The notes: generated by a model from the sequence alone, not told the origin. A stretch of 64,000 bases of DNA from Peteryoungia wuzhouensis (GCF_003205195.1 NZ_QJRY01000003.1:372001-436000); one strand, 5' to 3'; positions 26,334-34,498 are shown, counted from the stretch's first letter. Numbers and translations are program-made.

Positions 26334-27499
26334 TGGTCCTGCTTTCCGGCTGGGGGTATCGCGAAAAAGGCTGCCATCTTCATGAGGCAGGCCTGGATGA
26401 CCGGATTGCGATGCCGAAAGAACATCGAATTTTGCGTGAGACTGCTGCCCAGCCTTATCTTGTTTTCATAATAGGCTTGGCCGCTTTGATAGCGACGATA
26501 GCCCTGCTCCAGGCAATAGCGAACATTCTCGAACCAGCTGAGATAGTAGAGATTGTAGGCCCGCCCAGCATCCGCATCCATGCAGAAAAACTTGTCGATC
26601 AGCCGCAGCCCGTCCCGAAGGACAAGGTTGAAGGCGAGAACCTCTCCATCCACCCTGTAGACTGTGCAGAAGGAATTGCCCGGCAGACGGGAGAGTATCC
26701 CCTCGAAATAGGCGGCCGTCAGTTCTTCGAACTGCCATTCGCTGCGTTCGCGTGTGCTTGCATAGAGTTCCATGAAGCGCTGCAGGAGATCCCCGAGTTC
26801 GGTCACCCGTTCGATCTGCACTGTCGAGGCGCTTCGCAACTTGCGCCGCATATCCTTGCGGGTCCCGGCAGACAGGCGCTCCAGATAGGCATCGACAGTT
26901 TTGAAGTCGATGTCGAGCCAGGCAGTCGCCATGCCCTCCATGGAAACGAACTGTTCCATCTCCAATGCCTTGGAAAGCGGCGCCGCCATGGGCTGCGGAA
27001 TGTCCTTCAGCGCGAAGAGGCTGTAGCCCTCTCTTTCAGCCTCCGCCTGAAAACTTCTCAGCAGCTCCACCAAAAGGGCCTTTCGCCAATCCTCGGGTAC
27101 ATCAGGCCGGATACCGATTTGGCCGGTCTCGGTGCATGGGGATCCGATGCAGGCAAGGCGCAACTTGAGAAAACGAGGAAACACAGCGCGGATCCTTTCC
27201 ACGGCCTGTGTCAGGCGGCCTCGCTCCAGGGTGGTTTCCAGTCCGTAATCACATAGGAAGGCAGGTGCCGCTGCCAGAATGCGCCCGCGATGGCACAGCG
27301 TGACGTAGCGCCAGTCGAAACCAACAAGTTTCGCCTTCTCCACGGCCAGCAGGTAGTCATAGCTTTCGACCTCGCCTGGGAAGCAGGCATTCCAATCCTG
27401 CCGCGCGATGTCAGAGATCGTCGGCACGATACGGACCTGAAAATTCTGGGGCAGCGGCATGAAAGCCGGGACGATCTCGATATCAGGTTGCATCAGCAT
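26330..27499 (-). CDS. GNAT / FemAB-like acyltransferase
   Basis: 389 residues. The C-terminal half (MRRKLRSASTVQIERV... to YYENKIRLGSS) has the layout of the Acetyltransf_6 / FemAB-like GNAT group, which transfers acyl or aminoacyl groups in envelope and natural-product pathways. The N-terminal half has a matching but weaker fold. No signal peptide or TM is seen. Starts at 27499 (MLMQPDIE) or 27493 overlap the 3' end of the hydrolase gene; the longer frame to 27559 is less likely. The stop overlaps the second SMR gene. Acceptor and donor cannot be assigned. Confidence 0.72.
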   Translation of the reverse strand: MLMQPDIEIVPAFMPLPQNFQVRIVPTISDIARQDWNACFPGEVESYDYLLAVEKAKLVGFDWRYVTLCHRGRILAAAPAFLCDYGLETTLERGRLTQAVERIRAVFPRFLKLRLACIGSPCTETGQIGIRPDVPEDWRKALLVELLRSFQAEAEREGYSLFALKDIPQPMAAPLSKALEMEQFVSMEGMATAWLDIDFKTVDAYLERLSAGTRKDMRRKLRSASTVQIERVTELGDLLQRFMELYASTRERSEWQFEELTAAYFEGILSRLPGNSFCTVYRVDGEVLAFNLVLRDGLRLIDKFFCMDADAGRAYNLYYLSWFENVRYCLEQGYRRYQSGQAYYENKIRLGSSLTQNSMFFRHRNPVIQACLMKMAAFFAIPPAGKQDQ

Positions 27500-28388
27500 G
27501 ATGGGTCTCGAAGAACTGTGTGGAAAGTGCGGCCACCTCGCGATGTTGCCGGTCCACATGGATCATATGATAGCTGTCATTCAGCCAGTGCAGCATGTTG
27601 GGCCCGCCCAGGTGCTCGACGATGTAGCGGGCGTGGTTCGGGCCGCTGAGATCGTCCTGTGTGGAATGCACCACCAGAGTCGGCGTTTTGATATGCGGCA
27701 GCCTTTTCTTCAGATATCGGCCCAGGCGGTCCATTTCGATGACGCCGCGTCCGGGAAAGTGGCTGAGCACACCATCGGTCTCCATGGCAGCAATCAGCCT
27801 TCGCATCCGGTCGTCCTTGATGCCGAGAGACGGCGTCTCGCTGAAATTCAGTCTGTCGATGAAGGGGATATGCGACAGCCAGCGGATATGAGGAGAAAGC
27901 CAGGTATAGTGCTGCGGCACATTCCAGCCGTCATACTGGAAGCAGGGCGAATAGATGGCTGCCGCGCGAATGGGAGAGCCGGCGCTTTCGGCCGCCAGCA
28001 GGGAAAGTTTTCCGCCAACGCAGATACCAGCGGCAAAGACGCCATCCATGCGCTGGCCAAGCCAATCTGCTGACTGCTCCACCGTCTCCAGCCAATCGGT
28101 CCAGCGGGAACGGCGTAACGCATCGGGGCTTGAACCGTGGCCGGCCAGCAGGGGCGCAAAAACGGCATAACCGCACCGGCGGAACTGCCTGGCAATCAGC
28201 CGCATTTCACCCGGCGCCCCGCTCATTCCGTGAACGAGCAGCACGGCCTTGCCTTTCGTTCCCTCCTCGAAGAAGGAGAGACGGTCATCGAATGCGGTCC
28301 CCCGCAAGGAGGCAACCGCTTCAGGATGACGCCGGAACTCAGATCGCACCCCAACCGGGATGGCTTCGACCACTGGAGACTGTATCAT
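27483..28388 (-). CDS. Alpha/beta hydrolase with a cysteine nucleophile
   Basis: 301 residues. The oxyanion region is LLVHGMSGAPG (50-60). The nucleophile elbow reads AAGICVGGKLS with Cys123 in place of the usual Ser (G-x-C-x-G, as in dienelactone hydrolase or PhaC). Asp245/246 in HSTQDDLSG and His274 in DSYHMIHVD complete the triad. Overall layout resembles monoacylglycerol lipase / carboxylesterase Est30. The ATG at 28388 overlaps the preceding stop (ATGA); frames reaching 28661 are spurious. Thioester or lactone chemistry is possible but inferred. Confidence 0.8.
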   Translation of the reverse strand: MIQSPVVEAIPVGVRSEFRRHPEAVASLRGTAFDDRLSFFEEGTKGKAVLLVHGMSGAPGEMRLIARQFRRCGYAVFAPLLAGHGSSPDALRRSRWTDWLETVEQSADWLGQRMDGVFAAGICVGGKLSLLAAESAGSPIRAAAIYSPCFQYDGWNVPQHYTWLSPHIRWLSHIPFIDRLNFSETPSLGIKDDRMRRLIAAMETDGVLSHFPGRGVIEMDRLGRYLKKRLPHIKTPTLVVHSTQDDLSGPNHARYIVEHLGGPNMLHWLNDSYHMIHVDRQHREVAALSTQFFETHHADAT

Positions 28389-28735
28389 TTTCCCATAAGC
28401 CCGATGCAAAGAACGCCGGCAGTGATCAAAGCGACCCCCACCCGATGTCGAAAAGTCAGTGTTTCCTTGAAGATCAGAGCTCCGGCGATCGCGATCACCA
28501 TGTAGCTCGATGCCATTAACGGGAAGGCAAGGGACAAAGGCAGGCGCGTCAGCACATATGTCCAGGCAACAAGTTCCGTGCCCCAGAAGACAAAGCCCGC
28601 AAATGCCGCAGGGTGCACGAACATGCGCATGCCACCGGTGCCGGAAGCCAGTTTGAAGCAAACCTCGCGTGCGGCTTCTGCAAGAACACAGAACACGACA
28701 AGCGCCAGCAAGGGGCCGTTCAATGCACCACTCAT
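28385..28735 (-). CDS. Small four-helix SMR/EamA-like membrane protein (first copy)
   Basis: 116 residues, four predicted TM helices (about 8-27, 40-58, 65-85, 94-113), with a Glu/Arg pair in helix 1 (AEAAREV) at the place where SMR exporters hold their substrate-binding Glu. The length matches ArnE-like SMR proteins. It overlaps both neighbours by 4 bases (ATGA at each end), so it is translationally coupled to the ureohydrolase and hydrolase genes. The 210-residue frame to 29017 is antisense read-through and is not used. Confidence 0.82.
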   Translation of the reverse strand: MSGALNGPLLALVVFCVLAEAAREVCFKLASGTGGMRMFVHPAAFAGFVFWGTELVAWTYVLTRLPLSLAFPLMASSYMVIAIAGALIFKETLTFRHRVGVALITAGVLCIGLMGK

Positions 28736-29685
28736 CCCATGACCTCCATCAGGACATGCATGAGCGAGAGATTGGTGCTGGCATTGATTGCGGACGCGCG
28801 CTTGGGGTCGGGGCCGACCCACGGCTGATCGATCAGGATTTCCCCCCGCTTCAGGGCCTGTGTCACAAGTGATCCCCGATAACGCGGTCGCGAGTAGTCC
28901 CCAATAACATCGGCGCCCGCGACCTGATGGCGTCTTCCAACTTCGCGGATGAGGCGCAGCACCGTGGCAAGCCGCAAACGGCCCTGATCCCAATTGGTCG
29001 CGGCGTCCTCGGCACAAAGGACATCCTTGTCGATGGTAATGTAGACGGCGTCGGTTGCGATGCGCGACAGCAGACGTTCGATGAACATCTCCTCGGAAAA
29101 ATCCAGCATCTGCACCCAGTTCAGATGCATGCCCCGCTGCCGGTAGCTGGCACCTTCTCCGTAGTGCTGACGCACCACGCTTGGCGCATGTTCATAGGGA
29201 AAGACCTCAAGGCGTCCGGTCGCCAGCAACCCGAGATTGGCGCCCTTGCGTTCGGGCGAACGAAGGTCATCACTGCAGACGCCAAGCGTAATGACCTTGT
29301 GAACGTTCCAATGCGTCAGTGCGCTGCCAACCCAGGAGCCGCAATGAATGCCATCTCGGAAATGAACCCAGTCCGGATGATTATCGATATGCACGACCGT
29401 GAGGGGCTTGGCGATTGCATCTGCGGCCTCCTGGATCAGAAGCGCACTGACGTGGTGAAAGTCTCCGGACCCCATGAAGCACAGGCGCGGATGCCAAGGG
29501 GGGGTGGGGGCACGGCATGCGAGTCTGCGCTTCAGGGAGTCCAGAGGTCCCCTCCTGCTCCACAGGCGAATGGTTTGCCCGAGAACCTTCTCGTTCATTT
29601 CACGAGCACCGGACTTCTCGGCGGCGGACCTGAAGTCGGGCTGAAGTTCCAAGGCATCGTCCAGATGGAGTAGGAGAAGATTCAA
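28732..29685 (-). CDS. Ureohydrolase-fold (arginase/agmatinase superfamily) enzyme
   Basis: 317 residues. The three metal-binding blocks of arginases are present in altered form: MGSGDFHH (His77/78 for the first Mn), VVHIDNHPDW (Asp101, His103, Asp105 for DAHxD) and YITIDKDVL (Asp219, Asp221 for SxDxD). All manganese ligands are therefore conserved, while specificity segments differ from arginase, agmatinase and formiminoglutamase. It is likely a metal-dependent amidino- or amido-hydrolase on an unknown guanidino compound. The start ATG at 29685 lies 4 bases after the aminotransferase stop. Confidence 0.78.
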   Translation of the reverse strand: MNLLLLHLDDALELQPDFRSAAEKSGAREMNEKVLGQTIRLWSRRGPLDSLKRRLACRAPTPPWHPRLCFMGSGDFHHVSALLIQEAADAIAKPLTVVHIDNHPDWVHFRDGIHCGSWVGSALTHWNVHKVITLGVCSDDLRSPERKGANLGLLATGRLEVFPYEHAPSVVRQHYGEGASYRQRGMHLNWVQMLDFSEEMFIERLLSRIATDAVYITIDKDVLCAEDAATNWDQGRLRLATVLRLIREVGRRHQVAGADVIGDYSRPRYRGSLVTQALKRGEILIDQPWVGPDPKRASAINASTNLSLMHVLMEVMG

Positions 29686-29689
29686 CGAT

Positions 29690-31099
29690 CTATCTCCGTT
29701 CCGCGCGGGTCAGGAGCTGATCGAGAAGCTCGATGGCGAGTGCGATTTCCTCATTCGAAATCATAAGGTTGGGTGCGAGCGTGATGACGTTCTTGTGGTA
29801 ACCGCCAACATCGAGCACGAGGCCGTATTTCTTGCCGTTGACCAGAAGGTCGCCCTTCATGCCTTCGTCCGACATCCAGTCGAGCGTGGCCTTGTCAGGG
29901 GTAAAACCGTCTGCCTTGCAGATTTCCATCCGCAGCGCGAGGCCCAGGCCATCCACTTCGCCCACGATCGCGTGACGCTTCTGCAACGTCTTCAGACCAT
30001 CGAGGAAGAGCGCACCCTTTGCCATCACGCTGGCTCCGAAGTCGGTTTCACCGACCATGGTCAGCGTTTCCAGGGCAACAGCCGTTCCCATCGGGTTGCT
30101 GGCGAATGTCGAATGGGTGGAGCCGGGCGGGAAGATCGTCGGGTTGATCATCTCCTCACGAGCCCAGACGCCGGAGAGCGGATTGAGGCCATTGGTGATC
30201 GCCTTGCCGAACACCAGCACATCCGGCGAAACGCCGAAGTGTTCGATCGACCACAGCTTGCCGGTCCGGTAGACACCCATCTGGATTTCATCGACCACCA
30301 GTAGAATGCCGTGATCGTCCAGCACCTTCTTGATACCCGTGAAGAAGTTCATCGGCGGAATGACATAGCCGCCGGTGCCCTGAATGGGTTCGACATAGAA
30401 AGCGGCATATTCGGACTTGCCGGCCTTCGGATCCCAGACACCGTTGTATTCGCTCTCGAACAGGCGCGCGAACTTCTGCACGCAATATTCGCCATACTCT
30501 TCCTTCGACATGCCCTTGGGGCCACGGAAGTGGTAGGGAAACTCGATGAACTGCGCGCGATCGCCGAAATGGCCGTAGCGACGGCGATAGCGATAGCTTG
30601 ATGTGATCGAGCTGGCACCGAGTGTGCGGCCGTGATAGCCGCCTTCGAAGGCGAACATCAGGCTTTTGCCATTGGTGTAGTTACGCACCAGCTTCAGCGA
30701 GTCTTCAATGGCCTGCGAACCGCCGACATTGAAGTGCACCCGACCCTTGTGGCCGAATTTCTGCTCGGCATCCTGTGCGATGAGGGCCGCCAGCTCCACC
30801 TTTTCCCGGTGTAGATACTGCGAAGCGACCTGCGGCAGGCTATCCAGCTGGCGATGGGCCGCCGCGTTCAGGCGCTCGTTGCGGTAACCGAAATTGACGG
30901 CGGAATACCACATCTGAAGGTCGAGAAACGGGGTTTCACTGGCGTCGTACATGAACGAGCCTTCACAGCCGCTGAAGAATTTCGGCGCGTCCGTGTAGTG
31001 AACCGTGTCGCCATGCGAGCAATAGGCGATCTCCAGACGGCGCAGTTCGTCCTCCGACAGCGCGCCCGCGGCGTCGGCGATTTTCAGTTGAGGATGCAT
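29690..31099 (-). CDS. Class III PLP-dependent aminotransferase
   Basis: 469 residues of the omega-aminotransferase / ornithine-GABA transaminase group. PLP-binding Lys299 is in VLVFGKAITNG, the cofactor Asp270 is in LLVVDEIQMG, and the substrate-pocket motif FEGGYHGRTLG is at 151-161. The N-terminus (about 50 residues) is longer than in ArgD. It moves an amino group between an omega-amino compound and a keto acid, or may act as an epimerase of the same fold. It follows the HAD gene by 20 bases and precedes the ureohydrolase by 4, pointing to one pathway. Confidence 0.85.
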   Translation of the reverse strand: MHPQLKIADAAGALSEDELRRLEIAYCSHGDTVHYTDAPKFFSGCEGSFMYDASETPFLDLQMWYSAVNFGYRNERLNAAAHRQLDSLPQVASQYLHREKVELAALIAQDAEQKFGHKGRVHFNVGGSQAIEDSLKLVRNYTNGKSLMFAFEGGYHGRTLGASSITSSYRYRRRYGHFGDRAQFIEFPYHFRGPKGMSKEEYGEYCVQKFARLFESEYNGVWDPKAGKSEYAAFYVEPIQGTGGYVIPPMNFFTGIKKVLDDHGILLVVDEIQMGVYRTGKLWSIEHFGVSPDVLVFGKAITNGLNPLSGVWAREEMINPTIFPPGSTHSTFASNPMGTAVALETLTMVGETDFGASVMAKGALFLDGLKTLQKRHAIVGEVDGLGLALRMEICKADGFTPDKATLDWMSDEGMKGDLLVNGKKYGLVLDVGGYHKNVITLAPNLMISNEEIALAIELLDQLLTRAERR

Positions 31100-31119
31100 G
31101 TTGAGTGATTTCCTTTTGA

Positions 31120-31800
31120 TTATGCAGTCTTGGCCAGGAGCCGCGGAATCCTTGCGGGCCGGGGCTGGAGAAGAACTTCCATGGCGGTCTGCACCTCACG
31201 GAAGGTGGTATAGGGGGTGAAGGGGATCGCGTTCTCGGTGCAGTAGGCCGCAAGCTTCTTCTTGGCGAAAACCCGGTCTGCGATCTGCGACACGCAGAAA
31301 TCGCTGCGGCCGTCACCGACGTAGAAATGGTGCGCGGTAGGATGGATCAGTGCACATTTGCAAACGCCTGACCCTGCCGCGCATTCCGGTCGCGCAAACG
31401 GCGTGTCGAGACGGTATTGAAGCGCGTCCCCATTGGCCACGACGGTCAGGCGATTTGCCTGAACGTGCAGATGACCAAGACCATGGGCGGACAAAACGCG
31501 GCGGATGAACCAGTCCACGCCATCGCTAACAATGGTCAGCTTCAAGTTTTCGGACGCGCAGAAGGCAGCGAAGGCGGCGAAATCGGGATCGATTTCGAGG
31601 CTGTCCAAGAACGCGTTGAGGTCAGATATCGAAACATCCAGCAGCCCGATTTGGGAGCGCATGCATTCGGCGGAGGTGATGAGCCCTGCCTCCCAATCCT
31701 GCTCGAGACGTATCCATTCCTTCGCGGCGAACCGCTCAAGGACCTGATCCGTGACATCATTCAACGAGATCGTCCCGTCGAAGTCGCAGTAGACGTACAT
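31120..31800 (-). CDS. HAD-superfamily (MtnX/phosphoserine phosphatase-like) phosphatase
   Basis: 226 residues. Motif I is CDFDGTI at 5-11 with nucleophile Asp6 and acid/base Asp8; motif II is TIVSDGVDWF; motif IV is YVGDGRSDF. A cap domain between I and II matches subclass IB (MtnX, SerB, ThrH). Three clustered cysteines (CAAGSGVCKC) sit near residues 140-149, a metal-site-like feature seen in some MtnX-like proteins. It likely removes phosphate from a phosphorylated precursor. First gene of the seven-gene operon, with a long leader upstream. Confidence 0.84.
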   Translation of the reverse strand: MYVYCDFDGTISLNDVTDQVLERFAAKEWIRLEQDWEAGLITSAECMRSQIGLLDVSISDLNAFLDSLEIDPDFAAFAAFCASENLKLTIVSDGVDWFIRRVLSAHGLGHLHVQANRLTVVANGDALQYRLDTPFARPECAAGSGVCKCALIHPTAHHFYVGDGRSDFCVSQIADRVFAKKKLAAYCTENAIPFTPYTTFREVQTAMEVLLQPRPARIPRLLAKTA

Positions 31801-32152
31801 ATTCTGGCTCCGGAAATCTGGCGCGGCGTAGGATGTTCACCGACGCTTGCGGAGAAGCCCGCTTGCGTCATGGCCATCAGGTGAACCCCTTCTGTCCAGA
31901 TTTTGTGGAGGAATCGCAGTCTTTGCATGGACGAGGCCTGCCTGACGGCAAAGACAGGCCCCCCTGGTGCAGGAACTACTTGGGAGTGGTTTGATAGGTT
32001 CAACCACCGGCGGCGACTGGAGCCCTCGGATAATGCCAGCCAAAGCAAATGACCTGCGTTACGCCATGCTGGACGAACCGGCCATGGCCGCAAAACGTAA
32101 ACCAAACGGTCTCCGACATAACCGGCGCGATTCACACCCTAAGGGTTCATTA
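31801..32152 (-). other. Long leader / intergenic region upstream of the HAD operon
   Basis: 352 bases between the operon start and tRNA-Ser. It contains two inverted repeats: GGCCTG (31935-31940) / CAGGCC (31955-31960), and GTGGTT (31986-31991) / AACCAC (32002-32007). Open frames here are short and unlike any family, though a 38-codon minus-strand frame starting MAMTQAGFSA overlaps the HAD start. The length suggests RNA-level control, but I recognise no known riboswitch in it. Confidence 0.45.
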
Positions 32153-32242
32153 TGGCGGAGAGGGTGGGATTCGAACCCACGATACCCTTGCGAGTATGCC
32201 GCATTTCGAGTGCGGTGCTTTCGACCACTCAGCCACCTCTCC
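32153..32242 (-). tRNA. tRNA-Ser (anticodon CGA)
   Basis: The minus strand reads GGAGAGGTGGCTGAGTGG at the 5' end, an anticodon arm GCACTCGAAATGC giving anticodon CGA, a long serine-type variable arm (ATACTCGCAAGGGTAT), the T-arm GGGTTCGAATCCC and an encoded CCA end. 90 bases, class II, as expected for serine. Its 3' end faces the accessory region at lower coordinates. Confidence 0.96.
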
Positions 32243-32519
32243 GGTCACATTGGTCGGCGCACGGTGGCGCGGGCTGTCTCATAGCGGCAACTCACCCCCC
32301 ACGCAAGAGCGAATGTGACGGTTTTTCCTGCTTTTGTCTTGACACCTTGGGTGCCCTCACGTATGCGACGCTCGACCCAAAGCGTAGGCGAACTGTGCCT
32401 TGTGTTCTTCGCGATCCGCGAAGCTTAACCGGCGGGGATTTTTCAGTCCCGCTCCTCCGACTGGCAAAAAGACGGCCCCTCGCAAGAGGAGAGCCGGAAC
32501 GAACATGAAAGGATAAAAA
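32243..32519 (+). other. rplU upstream region
   Basis: 277 bases between tRNA-Ser (minus) and rplU (plus). It must hold the ribosomal-protein promoter. A GC stem GCGGGGATTTTTCAGTCCCGC lies near 32432-32452. No gene is supported here. Confidence 0.45.
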
Positions 32520-32834
32520 ATGTTCGCAGTCATCAAGACCGGCGGTAAGCAGTACCGCGTAAACGCCAACGACGTGCTGACCATCGAAAAGCTGGAAGCC
32601 GAAGCTGGCGCAACCATCGAATTCACCGAGATTCTCGTCGTCGGCGAAGGCGAAACCGCAACCATCGGCGCGCCCTTCGTGGCTGGCGCCAAGGTTACGG
32701 CCGAAGTCGTCGAGCAGATGCGCGGCAAGAAGGTCATCGCCTTCAAGAAGCGCCGTCGCCAGAACTCGAAGCGTTCGCGCGGCCATCGTCAGCACCACAC
32801 CGTGGTGCGTATCACTGACATCGTCGCTGCCTGA
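32520..32834 (+). CDS. rplU: 50S ribosomal protein L21
   Basis: 104 residues, standard L21: [14 protein letters not shown] at the N-terminus, a basic loop [16 protein letters not shown] binding 23S rRNA, and a short C-terminal VVRITDI. Strong ribosome site AAAGGA ahead of the ATG. rpmA follows 36 bases downstream as usual. Confidence 0.98.
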   Translation: MFAVIKTGGKQYRVNANDVLTIEKLEAEAGATIEFTEILVVGEGETATIGAPFVAGAKVTAEVVEQMRGKKVIAFKKRRRQNSKRSRGHRQHHTVVRITDIVAA

Positions 32835-32870
32835 AGCGCGTCTAACTACAAGGTTTAAAGGAGAACTCCC

Positions 32871-33140
32871 ATGGCACACAAAAAAGCTGGCGGTTCCTCG
32901 CGCAACGGTCGCGATTCCAATTCCAAGCGCCTCGGCGTGAAGAAGTTCGGTGGCGAAGTCGTCATTCCGGGCAACATTATCGTGCGTCAGCGCGGCACCC
33001 AGTGGCATCCGGGCGCGAATGTCGGCATGGGCAAGGACCATACCCTCTTTGCACTCACGGCCGGCAATGTGGACTACCGTACGAAGTCGAACGGTCGAGT
33101 CTTCGTGTCTGTAATGCCGAAAGCCGAAGCAGCGGAATAA
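32871..33140 (+). CDS. rpmA: 50S ribosomal protein L27
   Basis: 89 residues beginning [20 protein letters not shown], the conserved L27 N-terminus that reaches toward the peptidyl-transferase centre, and the family block [10 protein letters not shown]. Preceded by AAAGGAGA. In an operon with rplU and closed by the strong terminator at 33206. Confidence 0.98.
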   Translation: MAHKKAGGSSRNGRDSNSKRLGVKKFGGEVVIPGNIIVRQRGTQWHPGANVGMGKDHTLFALTAGNVDYRTKSNGRVFVSVMPKAEAAE

Positions 33141-33205
33141 GCCGGTAGCGCTCTAAAACAGCCGGCGTCTCATCGACCCGGCTGACCGCACTAGGTTCAG
33201 TTCAG

Positions 33206-33240
33206 AAAAAGGGGAGATGGGGCGCCATCTCCCCTTTTTT
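33206..33240 (+). terminator. Strong intrinsic terminator after rpmA
   Basis: AAAAAGGGGAGATGG pairs with CCATCTCCCCTTTTT around a GGCG loop, 15 base pairs with a terminal T run. It ends the rplU-rpmA unit. Confidence 0.95.
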
Positions 33241-33265
33241 CTTGTCCAACGAAGGAGACTGAACC

Positions 33266-33904
33266 ATGCAAAGTCTGATGTTGAGGGATGACCAATCACG
33301 GTCGCCCGGAGAACGGCCAAGGCCCGATCGGCCGAGGAGCGATTGCCCTGTCTTATTGTCGCAAAGGCTCGTCCTGCGCGCACCCCACATCGAAGACATA
33401 GACGCCCTTGCCCATCTCGCCAACAACGCCGCAATCGCCACCATGGTGGCCCGCATGCCGCATCCCTACACGGCAAAAGACGCGGCCGACTTCGTGCGAC
33501 GCACGAATATCGGCGAGATCGGCAAGTGCGTCTATGCCATTACGAAAGCGGACAACGGCGAATTCCTCGGTTGCTGCGCGCTGGAACCCAATCCCGTCGA
33601 CGACACCATATTGGAACTCGGCTATTGGTTGGGCGAACCCTACTGGAACAAGGGTTATGCGACGGAAGCGGCCCATGCGCTCATCGATATGGCGTTTCGC
33701 ACCCGTGAATGGGTGTCTCTAATCGACGCGCGCTGCCGGGTAACGAACATAGCTTCGCGCCGCGTCATCCAGAAATCCGGCTTCCAGTTCCAGGGCACCG
33801 GCATGGTCGGAAACCTCGCCATGGGCGGGACAGTGCCCGTCGAATGGTACCGGCTCGATCGCAAGACCTGGCTGTCCCTGAAGAGCTGGGGGGAAATGCG
33901 ATGA
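33266..33904 (+). CDS. GNAT acetyltransferase, RimJ/RimL type
   Basis: 212 residues. The core has SQRLVLRAPHIEDIDALAHL at the start, the acetyl-CoA region YWLGEPYWNKGYATEAAHAL (A motif) and the N-terminal-acetylase hallmark NIASRRVIQKSGFQ. It likely acetylates a protein N-terminus or a small amine. An N-terminal extension of about 30 residues (RSPGERPRPDRPRS) is Pro/Arg rich. Start at 33266 follows GAAGGAG. The stop overlaps the next GNAT gene by 4 bases. Confidence 0.88.
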   Translation: MQSLMLRDDQSRSPGERPRPDRPRSDCPVLLSQRLVLRAPHIEDIDALAHLANNAAIATMVARMPHPYTAKDAADFVRRTNIGEIGKCVYAITKADNGEFLGCCALEPNPVDDTILELGYWLGEPYWNKGYATEAAHALIDMAFRTREWVSLIDARCRVTNIASRRVIQKSGFQFQGTGMVGNLAMGGTVPVEWYRLDRKTWLSLKSWGEMR

Positions 33905-34488
33905 GCGCTATGCTGGCAGAAAGACCGACGGTCGCTCCGTCAATGCCTGGCCCCTGCCCGGTCATCGAAACAGCCCGCCTCGTGCTTCGGCCTCACCGGA
34001 TGCAGGATGCGGATGCGATTGCGAACTCGCTGAGTGACTTCGCCGTTGCCCGCATGCTGACCCGTGTGCCGGTCCCCTACGACCGCGAGGACGGTCGCGA
34101 CTGGTTGAATATGGTGACATCGGACCTGGCGCCTGACTGGCATTTCGCGCTCACACTCGATGGCGTGCATATCGGTGTGATCTCGCTCGAGCTCCGCCAT
34201 GGCCTCTGGCACATTGGCTACTGGTTGAACCGCTTCTATTGGGGCCAGGGCATCATGTCCGAGGCGGTCGAGGCAGCACTCGACCGATTTTTCCGACGGA
34301 TGCCGGGAGCCGAGGTCTTCGGCGGCGCCTTTGCCGACAATGCCGCATCGCTCCGATTGCTGGGGGCCTGCGGCTTCCAGACCATTGGGGTGAGGGACAT
34401 ATTCTCGAAAGCCCGCAATACAATGGGACCGCTGGTCGAATTTCGGCTGTCACAGGCCGACTTCGCCGGACGTGAGAGACGTCCATAG
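33901..34488 (+). CDS. Second GNAT acetyltransferase
   Basis: 195 residues of the RimJ/RimL GNAT family: ETARLVLRPHRMQDADAIA, then the CoA region YWLNRFYWGQGIMSEAVEAA and NAASLRLLGACGFQ. It starts with an ATGA overlap on the preceding GNAT gene, so the pair is coupled and probably arose by duplication. A pair of GNATs between rpmA and obgE is a usual Rhizobiaceae arrangement. Substrate unknown. Confidence 0.88.
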   Translation: MSAMLAERPTVAPSMPGPCPVIETARLVLRPHRMQDADAIANSLSDFAVARMLTRVPVPYDREDGRDWLNMVTSDLAPDWHFALTLDGVHIGVISLELRHGLWHIGYWLNRFYWGQGIMSEAVEAALDRFFRRMPGAEVFGGAFADNAASLRLLGACGFQTIGVRDIFSKARNTMGPLVEFRLSQADFAGRERRP

Positions 34489-34498
34489 CCGACAATGT

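Noticed and set aside
31761..32135. Possible leader gene or guanidine riboswitch before the HAD operon
   Set aside because: The frame has no recognisable family, and I could not find the conserved blocks of ykkC/guanidine aptamers. Kept only as an uncharacterised leader.
15017..32242. Genomic island with integrase at tRNA-Ser
   Set aside because: No integrase gene and no second copy of the tRNA 3' end were seen in the stretch, so only an old insertion or simple accessory region can be suggested.
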